DNA of 64,000 nt. It comes from Pardosa pseudoannulata (taxonomy: Eukaryota > Arthropoda > Arachnida > Araneae > Lycosidae). The notes below the pieces were generated by a model, which worked only from the letters and a program-made list of their open reading frames with translations, made no database searches and was not told the DNA's origin. The DNA is taken from NCBI GenBank assembly GCA_032207245.1, contig CM063498.1:51765339-51829338 (forward strand), given 5' to 3'. Positions 55,533 through 64,000 of the stretch are shown here, in pieces. Each line of letters opens with the position of its first letter. The first letter of the stretch is position 1. Position numbers and translations under genes: made by a program.

Positions 55533-56184
55533 AGTAGTGTATAATTGAGAGTTGACCGATCGGGAGCAGAAAGAGCAATACTCGCATGCAGCGAGAGTTG
55601 ACCGACGGGAGCAAAAGTGAGCAACCAGAAAAGGAGGTCAGACAGTTTCGGTTTTTGTTTACGACTGGAGGAGGGGATGTCTGGAACGTCAGGATAAGAT
55701 CGCAACTTTTACGAGGGAGTGGTGAAGCACTTAATGATTTGAATGTCATGATAACAGCCCTTTTTAATCTTTCCACGGTCATCGTGCACATTCGATCTCG
55801 GAATGATGCGTGTCCACTACAACAAATATGTTTTAACTTGGGTAGACTAAAGTCTGTAGAGTATCTTGCATTTCTAAGACTTAAAGCTTGAGAGAGTTTC
55901 ATCTCAGTTAATTTTTTCAATAGTTTTAATGGGAGGACTTTTATATACTTTAGAGAATTTATTTCTAGGAATTTCAAATCACTGAGTGCCACACCACCCC
56001 CCTCGTAAAAGGTGAGACCTTATCCTGACATTCCAGACATCCCCTCCTCCAGTCGTAAACAAAAACCGATACGGTCTGACCTCCTTTCCTGGTTGATCAC
56101 TTTTGCTCCCGTCTGTCAACTCTCGCTGTATGCGAGTATTGCTCTTTTTGCTTCCGATCGGTCAACTCTCAATTATACATTACT
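55533..56184. mobile_element. Fold-back element with ~192-bp inverted arms
   Basis: Left arm 55533-55724 and right arm 55992-56184 are inverted copies, mostly identical over their whole length. Shared blocks: GTATAATTGAGAGTTGACCG, GAGCAATACTCGCAT, GGTTTTTGTTTACGACTGG and AGGAGGGGATGTCTGGAA. A 267-bp non-palindromic spacer separates them. Long arms with no coding suggest a fold-back/MITE-like transposon. The right edge is 38 bp from the stop codon of the minus-strand gene at 56223. Confidence 0.85.
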
Positions 56185-56222
56185 AACACTGAAACATTTC
56201 AATTAACCACCAAAGTTTTATA

Positions 56223-59200
56223 TTAAGAATAATCCTTGTTCACGAGTTCTTCGTTAAAGTTCTGTAGCTGTTGATCATCGGGCGTGCCTTTATTTCTGTT
56301 TCTCTTGAAGCTTTTCCACATTCTGAGGAGGAGCTCTGTCCCTCGGCGTATGAAAGATTCTTCTTCTTTTGGGAGGCTTTGATCTGAAATCTCAGTAACA
56401 GTTGATTCGTTTGGGGAATCTAATGCAGCTTGAGATGACCGCATTCCACGGGGATATATCCTTTAACGAAAGAGACAAAATTTAAAAAGTACATTTCACG
56501 AAAATGCTTAGTGAAATCATGTAATTTTTAAACTACAATGAATAAGTATGCCTTTTATCGGATTCGTGCAGCCAATGATAGTTCAGGGCACGACGACGGT
56601 GAAAAAATATGAACTGGATTGAAAAATTGTATACTGAAAATAATTGCTGTACACTAGAATTCAACCTCAATAATTTGTGGTCACTTTGGAATATCAACCT
56701 TACTTATATGATGTGTTGGGAACAGAGCCTATTTTCTTCTATATTCTTTTGACTATTCGCATTAAACCACATATCCTGACGGGTGTAAGGTGTTTGTGAT
56801 TCAAAACTAGATATTACACTCAGTTTAGATCATTCTCAGAGAGCATTTTTATTATTGATTCCGTACCTCCTTGCCACCGAACTGCATGCTACCAAAAAAA
56901 CAACCGCAGTCCCACAGATTTATCCTGCCCGTTCTCTTCTTACCCTACTATCAAGACCCTTTTCACTTTAGAAATAAGGCATTTCATAGAATCCTGCCAC
57001 ATATAACAGTGAGCTTGTGGAAAAATACAAATATATGGATATAATCACAATCTACCTTTAGATCAAATAATGAGATTGAAAAATAGGAGGTAACCTGCGT
57101 AGCTCATCCACAAAAAGTTAAAATATTTTGCCTTATTTGTAAAATAATCAGATTTATGTTTGTAATTTTTTTCTTGTTATTAGGCAAAGGGAATATTTAA
57201 GTCACAGAATAAATATGAGCTACAATTATACTCGTCCTATGTATAAGGGGAACACCACTTACTTTGCCTGCTGTTTGGGCAAAAGTCTGGGACTTTCCTA
57301 CTAAGACAACAAGTACCAAATTTTTGGGTTAAATAATTGTTTTAACTTTAAAAAATGAATAACTCCTTTATTCTTTTAGGGAATAAATTGAAAAAAAAAT
57401 TGCACAAACACCTCCACCCTCATGCAATATCAAGATGTTTGCAACTTTTCAAAGAGCCATAGAAGGTGAGGAAAAATCTCAATCACTACTTGGACATACC
57501 CTGGCCAGAAGGTTCGAGTCACATTACTCAGTACTTATTAAATTCTGCCAGAGCAAGCTACATTGGTTAAAGGCCATTACAAACTAATATGCGCAACATA
57601 TGAAAATACCAGGAGAATTTTCTTTTAAAGTTAAGGTTTTCGGGAGAAAAAAAAGTATCAAAACTACAAAAGAAAGAATGAGATATAAATGCTGAATCTC
57701 ACACAAGTACGAAAAGATTGTTGAGGTTCGACGATCTATTGTTTTGCTACACGAGGGCTAATCAGAACAGGACCTACTTCTTATAGCCAATATAGAACGG
57801 CTACAAACATCTATGCCAGAGGGGAATTTGAACGCATGAACTCTGGTACAGAAGAGATCATACTTTGAGAATAATAAAATTGGTGAGAGAAATTTTTACT
57901 CAAAACCAAGACTAAGGTAATAAAATATACCACATATATCTGTAAAGAAATCTATGCTTATGAAGCTTAAATGCCTAAACTTCTAGTTAACTACATAGAG
58001 AAGCTTAAATGTAAATCTGTATTTCATACTTAACGTTTTCTTTACCGTGGATTCCGGAATTCGACAGTGTTTTACAATAGGGTGCACAATTATATCACAT
58101 TCACTGTAAAATTTTCCTCTTTTATAGACTATAAAAGTAGTCTAGCTAGAAAACCGTTTCATACTTATAGATAAGACAATGTTGCAAACACCTTTCTTCA
58201 TCTTCATTCAATATTTAGTAGCTGTTTCTGACCACGGTACTCGTCACCGTATAAAAAATATACTATATTTTATTATGTGCCACACTATGGGAAAAATTAT
58301 GTTTTTTATACAAAAAACAAACTTTATAAGTATTTTATATAATCTCCTGCATTTTGATGTTCTAAGATATATTAAAAATTTTAATCTTAAATATTTAAAG
58401 TTCTCACAGTCACAAAAAGAGCTTTGTGTCATATACGAGATTACAGACCAGTACGTTATACTTTTAGTTTTCAAGTTTAGGCAGTTTTAAATTTTTGGTT
58501 CTGGTTTGGAGCACTACGCTATACTTTTTTCCTATGCGAGGGCTAGCGAGATCAATACCTGCGGCTTAAAAAGCCGATGCCGAACGGCTATGACTATCCA
58601 TGTCTCAATGGGATAAGAAATCATGATCACCAGTACCGAAGAGCTGCATCCTACCCATTCGTTCATCGTTTTTGCTTTGCCAGCTTTAAGAGATATATGT
58701 CTATAGAATTATTTCTTAGAAGACTCGTTGTTCGTAATTGCTTTGTGATGCTAGAACTAGAATTCTAATATTATTCTAAGAAGCAGCAGGATCATGAATC
58801 ATTTCACCATACTTAAGCTTTTTACAGAATATCACAATAGTGGATTCATCTTTTGTGTGGATGGAATATTATTCTCCTCACAGGATTGTACTGGTGAAAA
58901 GCTTATATTTGTGTGGCTTTACACGAAAACAGATTAAATATATTAATGCAATTTCCGCTTTTAGTTGACCAATAACAGATTCCGTTAGCAAAAGAAATGA
59001 AATGTTGACGTGGAAACATGTTTTTACCGTACCATACATTATTTAAGTTGATGAAACAACAAGGCCGGCTCTCGAAACACCAGTGATCCTCCACATAGCA
59101 TTAGCTTAAAATCATCCGTGATATTCCGCTGTCGATCTCATCCAGTGAAGTAAGCCTGTAATGGTTTGAATCCTTAAGTTGATGAAACAACAGGGCCGGC

Positions 59201-59770
59201 CCTCGAAAGATCAGTGATCCTCCACACAGGAATTATTCATGATATTCCACCCAGTGAAATCGGGCTGTAACGGCTTGAATCCTTAAGTTGATGAAACGAC
59301 AAGTACGGCCCACGAAACACCAGTGTTCCTCCACATGGTACCACACGGAGGATTTTAGGCAATAGCCGTCAGCAATAAAATCATCCGTGATACTCCACTG
59401 TCACTCCCCAGTGAAATCAAGCACTTAACAGCTTGATTTCCACATCTCCCAAAATATGTCCGTAAAGCCTTGTATATTCCATTATTTAGAGCGGATATTT
59501 TACCTGATCCGATCACTAAACGGAGATTGCTTGTTTTCACCATTCTTCTTCGGGTAACCCAGGAAAGTGTTTATTCGCAAGTGTGGCTCACCGTTCACCC
59601 GGATGTTCACATTGTCTCCCGACTTGTGTTTGTGGTCACCGACCGCGTAACTTCCTTCCTGAACACCTATTTCGGGCACAAGAATTCTCGTATTTTCTTC
59701 ACTGTTGATTCTTACTTGGATGCCATCGTCTCTACTTTTTGGATTCTTGGCGTTTTCTTTGGCTTCGTTA
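56223..59770 (-). CDS. 3' part of an unrecognised gene (at least two coding exons)
   Basis: Exon A, 59770-59504 (267 nt), lies between a strong acceptor (tttttcccttttcag|) and donor ATCAG|gtaaaa. Exon B, 56460-56223, opens after cgttaaag| and runs to TAA. Exon A ends in phase 2 and exon B opens with the one base needed, giving ..SPFSDRI-R-IYPRGMRSSQA.. without a stop. The joined part has about 167 residues. It is hydrophilic and cysteine-free, with NAKNPKSRDDGIQVRINSEE, YAVGDHKHKSGDNVNIRVNG and TFLGYPKKNGENKQSP in exon A, and STVTEISDQSLPKEEESF, LLLRMWKSFKRNRN in exon B. No signal peptide or membrane segment is seen in this part. Exon A is clearly richer in G+C than surrounding DNA. 5' exons are not identified and further exons could lie in the 3.0-kb intron. 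I recognise no family. Confidence 0.55.
57721..57856 (-). mobile_element. tRNA-derived SINE family 1, diverged partial copy
   Basis: GAGGGCTAATCAGAACAGGA, CGGCTACAAACATCTATGCC and GAATTTGAACGCATGAACTC follow the family order on the minus strand. It lies in the intron of the unrecognised gene, sense to it. Confidence 0.75.
58495..58669 (-). mobile_element. tRNA-derived SINE family 1, diverged near full-length copy
   Basis: TGGTTTGGAGCACTACGC (tail), GCGAGGGCTAGCGAGATC, GCCGAACGGCTATGAC and CAGTACCGAAGAGCTG (head) are in family order. Box B is mutated. Intron of the unrecognised gene, sense to it. Confidence 0.8.
59041..59440. repeat. ~120-130-bp minisatellite, three uneven copies
   Basis: TTAAGTTGATGAAAC begins units at about 59043, 59175 and 59285. 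Each continues with CGGC..(T/C)CGAAA..CAGTG.TCCTCCACA, GTGATA(T)TCC and CAGTGAA(R)T. The units differ by small indels. The array lies in the intron just beyond the exon A donor at 59503. Confidence 0.85.
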
Positions 59771-60477
59771 CTGAAAAGGGAAAAATGAAGGTGTATTAGG
59801 GAAGGTTTTTTGTTTTTATTACCTTCCTTGTACCCTGTAGAACAGAAACTTCTTTTCCATGATATTCTAAACATATTGTCAGTTTAAGTGTATAATAAAT
59901 GTATACAAAGAAAACACGGAATCCTACATTATTATTTAAAAGTGTTTGTCCTTTAAAAAAAAAGAGCTCCCAGTGTATTGCATATAAATAACATTTATTT
60001 TTACTTTTTTTATACAAAATAAAGGAATTTTTGTAAATCGTGAAAAATATCAATAGTCAGATTTCAACCGAATACTCATTTTGGAAAGTTTCACTGTTAC
60101 GACTGTACGTGCGTACAAGAAAACTTTAACTTTGAAAATTTTGAATATTCATTTTCATCTTTTATGAGTGCATCTTGAGGTCTGTCCGTTCATACGTTTT
60201 CACCCCACACAACTCAAAAGCGATTATCCGTAGAAGGGTGAAATTTTGTAAGCAGTACTGTTACATCTAGTAGCGCACCTCTTTTTTCTGATTATAATTT
60301 GCTAACTAGATAACGAAAATTTTCAATACAAAGTAAATTAAAACCTGCCTTGCATAATTCAAAAACGATTAGCTGTAAAATGTATAAATTTTGTATTTAG
60401 GACTGTTATAATATCTATTCATGCATCTCCATTTTTGGCTGCTATCTAGTGAATTGTAACTTCACGGGATCCTCGGG

Positions 60478-61095
60478 TAACATGTGGGTTTCGAAGTGGT
60501 TATGACACGACGTACAGCTTAGAAACAATAACAATCTTTATTCTTGATTAAAATGGAATATGTACAAATTTTCCAAATGGAAATCACAGGGCTCAGGCGG
60601 GATGGTGCCGACATAAAAGTCCCAGGTTCAAATTGAACCTAAAAAACACCAATCTGCTGAAAGGTACTGACAGGTGCTGACAGATACCGTTGTACAGGGG
60701 TACAACTGGGTCTCCTTGAGTCCCACACAAAGCTGGAGAAAAGCTCTCCAAACAACCAACTGCCACAAGTCGAACCTCTGTCCATTCTCACGTCCTGGGG
60801 ACTCTCCGGCGAAAAACTTGCGCCGCCTGACGTCACCTTTCACCTCTTCCCATTGGCTTTTTCTTTCCGTGCCGCTGTCCTGGTACACCCTGATTGACTT
60901 CTTCGGTGGGGCCTCACTGTCTGACATTTCGTTGTCCCGTCCCTTCTTCCGATTCACCTCGGACATCTCAAGGCGTGGTCGAAGCGACAACCCTTTGTAG
61001 TGTAGTGTCAAAAACCCAGAAAGAGTGTTGCTCTGCCCTGGGCTTTAACAAAAACTTCTTTGTGAAGCTAATGGGGTGTAGTGACGTCACAGTGT
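60478..61095 (-). mobile_element. Probable LTR or retroelement fragment, GC-rich
   Basis: On the minus strand the block starts near TGTGACGTCACTACACC and ends with AATAAAG, TTGTTATTGTTTC and CATAACCACTTCG, resembling the poly(A)/U5 part of the LTR-like block at 50 kb. A 127-codon frame (61011-60628) is open but looks like no known protein. Ends and target duplication could not be fixed. An alternative is a promoter and 5' exon of the gene at 56.2-59.8 kb. Confidence 0.4.
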
Positions 61096-61097
61096 AA

Positions 61098-61880
61098 TAT
61101 AAAAAGTGTGAAAGGACATTGTGAGGTTACATTAGTTACATTAATTTTTTTACTGCATGTTTAGATTTATATAAAACATAACTAGGTATAAAATTTTACT
61201 TGCTTTGTATACATTCATGTAAAACATTTATTTAAATTTATGTAATGCTTTAGAAATTTTTTCGTTATTCCGCTGTTTAGCACACTAGATCAAAATCTTT
61301 AACGTTTTAAAGGAACATATTTAGTTTTAAGTCAAACACAATTAAACTAAGTAATATAAGCAATGTTATGGTTATAGTATGTAGCTATAAAGTTAGTATA
61401 AATAATGTCTAAACATCTGGAAAAATATTACGAAAAAATTATACATCAAAAGCATTTTGAAGCTTGAAAAGATTAAGACTAGTGGAGCGAATTATTTTTC
61501 AGTCTCATAACAAGTAAGTACAGCAAAGAGCAGATTTTATTAAAATTTAATATTTATTCATCTGCAGAAAAAATGACTTGATTATGATGTGTGAGCTTAG
61601 ACTGATTTTACAGTGACAAAAAAAAAATCCACATTTTCGTTCGAATTTTAGCATTTTTGGTCATTTGCACCCTTCAAGAAAAATCTGTTATTCATTTAAT
61701 ATAGGGTAATCGATTTCATGTGATGCATGGAAAGTATCATTAAAATTTGAGATAAATGTATATCATTAACACGAAAATATTTTTTTTTGAAGATGTTGAT
61801 TCTCAAAGGAAAAATTATGCTTCCTGGATTAGTTATTTTGCCATAATAGCGTTCTAGGAAATTAGCATGACTTGTATGCA
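61098..61880. other. A+T-rich DNA, nothing recognised
   Basis: No coding frame or clear repeat; homopolymer runs only. Confidence 0.4.
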
Positions 61881-64000
61881 TGAAAATTCCAAGTATTATA
61901 ACAATATGACTAAGAAATAGTTATTGATATAAATTTCATAATTAGAAATAACCGTTTCACTGCAGTGGTTTAACTAAAGAGGAAAAAACAGTTTTACTGG
62001 TTATGAGATTGATATAATTCATGTAAGAGGTTAATTATGTTTCCGAATATTTTGATTTTGTGAGATGTTAAGAATTAGTGGAATGTATAATTAAATATAT
62101 AAACTAAAATAAAAACTTTGTGATTGAGAAATGACCAAAGGGAAGGTATTTGCTAACAGTTTATTGTAGATTACAATTTGACATTACAAAGCAAATATAT
62201 TACAATCAATAGAGAATAAATGACAGCTAACATTTAAGATTTTAACACAGTGCAGTAGATAAGAATAATATGAACGAGTGGGGATACATAAAAACAATTA
62301 AATAGAATTAAATATATATAGATTGGATCAGCTTTGGGAAAATGAAAACCCAATAAGATTTAAGATTAAAGGAATTAAGAATTTACTTCCTAAAAAGACT
62401 GAATATTTTCACTCCAAACGTCGTCCAAACCATTCACTTTTAAGAAACACCAAGAAAAAAACGGAGTATATTGGTTCGTAGCCTATTTAATCCAAGCGAA
62501 CACTATTATATTTCCTTTTCAGATGGCGATACGCTCAACGGTAACAAAATAAACACACTTTACAAAACTATTAAGCAATTGCTGCCACTGATCCAGCATC
62601 ATGGCTGCTGGACGGAACAGATTTATATACTTTTACTGCCCTACAATTAGCTAGTGGTTCATCATAAAATACTACAGAAGTTTAGACAACCCTGATATTT
62701 AAAGTTCTTAATCTAATGATGACTAACGAATAATTAATAGGTATAAACAGTAGAATTAGAAATAGTTATCTTAGTGCACAGCTATAACTATAAAGGAGAA
62801 AATAATTCTATAGGCTATGAGAATACAGAAAAAAAAATATTGAAGACTTCTAAAAACGATATCTCTAAAAATGTAAATTTCAAAAATTGAGCAACTTCAC
62901 TCATTTAGTAACTCACTTTGAAATCCTGAAATATTTTACATAACTCCGACATATATAAATTTAAGTAAGTGTATAGTCTCCCAACATAGACTGAACCACA
63001 CGGAACGTACAAATTTTAAGTAATAGAAGCAAATGTCATTGAAATAACTATCGATACAAACATTATATTTAGAAATAAATTATTTCATTGCAGCGGTATA
63101 CCTATAATAGAAAATATAGCTATTTCTATTAGATTTCACGACAATTCTCGAGAAGATAACTATATTCCTGATAATTTTGATTTAAAAAATTATGCTGCAG
63201 CACTCATTTAATTGCTCACAATGAAATCCCAAGGAATTTTACATGTCTCTAGTATAAACAAATTTTAAGCAATTTAGCCATAGTGATATATCTGTAAATG
63301 AAAAAAAATTTTTAAATGTTTTGAAATACGGGATAATCATTTAGATGGCTTAAATACATTTATACCTAAATTATACATTTATACCTAATTTTAAAAAATT
63401 GATGTTTTCTTCCTTTAGATGTTAACCCAAAATCATAAAAAATTCTATGATCCAGATGCAAACAAATTTAAACAAGGCAGCCAGATGAGCTATGAATAAT
63501 TACCGATATAAATATCATTATTAAAAATATTATTTTCAATACAGTGGCGTGTCTAAAAAGGAAAGAAAGAGCTTTACAGGCAATAAACTATTTTAAAAAA
63601 TGAACTGTATTTCGGAAAATTCATATTTAAAAAAAATATGCTAACGTACATCTTTAATTACTCTCCATGATATCTTAAGGAACGTACAAGACTCCAAAAT
63701 ATATAAATTTGAAACCAAGAAATTTATATTGAATTTATAACCGAGAAATAGTTATCCATATACACACAAAAATTAGAAATAATTATTTGACTGCAGTGAT
63801 GTACTTAGAAAGGAAAAAATAGTTTTAGAGGCAATAAGATCAAAGAACAGTATCAAACAAGTTGACGATATCTCCACAGTAATTGGCTAAAACAAAAAAT
63901 GTTACGCTGACACACAAAACTTGAAATACTGTCAAAAACATAAAAACATAAAAAATCTAATATGGCGAGATAACCGGTGATTAGTTAATAGATATAAATG
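61881..64000. repeat. Degenerate tandem-repeat (satellite-like) array running off the right edge
   Basis: A block with GAAATAGTTAT..ATA, TTAGAAATAA, then TTTCA(C)TGCAGTGG and AAAGGAAAAAA(C/T)AG..TT recurs near 61914, 62745, 63040, 63495 and 63765, and a new one starts at the edge. Between them are copies of CTCACTTTGAAATCC and TTACATAACTC..ATATAAATTTAAG. Spacing is uneven (roughly 250-830 bp), so units carry large indels. Confidence 0.6.

Noticed and set aside
60628..61011. 127-codon minus-strand frame as a gene
   Set aside because: It overlaps an LTR-like block with a poly(A)/U5 signature; no splice site joins it in phase to the exon at 59770 that I could establish.

Overview
The window is eukaryotic and almost certainly from an intron-rich invertebrate animal. 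It is strongly A+T-rich, its genes are split by large introns, and it is full of DNA transposons, tRNA-derived SINEs, Helitrons, an LTR retrotransposon and (TA)n microsatellites. An arthropod such as a chelicerate is a guess; nothing in the sequence fixes the lineage.

The main gene is VPS50 (syndetin, CCDC132) on the minus strand, from a start codon at 37222 to a stop at 6803. I could resolve 26 coding exons. Together they total 2865 nt (954 residues), keep one frame throughout and align end to end with the animal VPS50 family, whose human member has about 964 residues. VPS50 is the subunit that defines the EARP tether (with VPS51, VPS52 and VPS53), which acts in recycling from endosomes and in dense-core vesicle sorting. 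Two exons are very small (36 and 27 nt). One intron clearly uses a GC-AG splice pair and a second must do so to keep frame.

At the left edge, bases 2-136 are the 3' end of another coding region on the plus strand, convergent with VPS50. It carries an 11-residue tandem repeat and a very basic C-terminus. On the right, minus strand, two exons (59504-59770 and 56223-56460) fit together in phase and form the 3' part of a gene I do not recognise.

The rest is mobile DNA and repeats. There are two hAT-type elements with 8-bp target duplications in VPS50 intron 2 (one split by a Helitron), an older hAT element with a nested GC-rich element at 1.1-2.2 kb, a pogo/Tigger element in intron 9, and TTAA-flanked elements at 39.2 and 51.8 kb plus a small one in intron 7. 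Two Helitrons are present. A tRNA-derived SINE family with a CCAAA-repeat tail occurs in at least nine copies, several with clear target duplications; a second tRNA-like family has three. Intron 21 holds a 734-bp unclassified element between perfect 10-bp direct repeats. A decayed Ty3/gypsy element (gag, protease, RT, RNase H, part of integrase) spans about 45.4-48.7 kb and ends in a (TA)n tract. A fold-back element with ~192-bp arms sits at 55.5-56.2 kb, and tandem-repeat arrays occur at 3.0-3.7, 13.1, 41.2, 49.1-49.6, 59.0-59.4 and 61.9-64 kb. No CRISPR, rRNA or convincing functional tRNA was seen.
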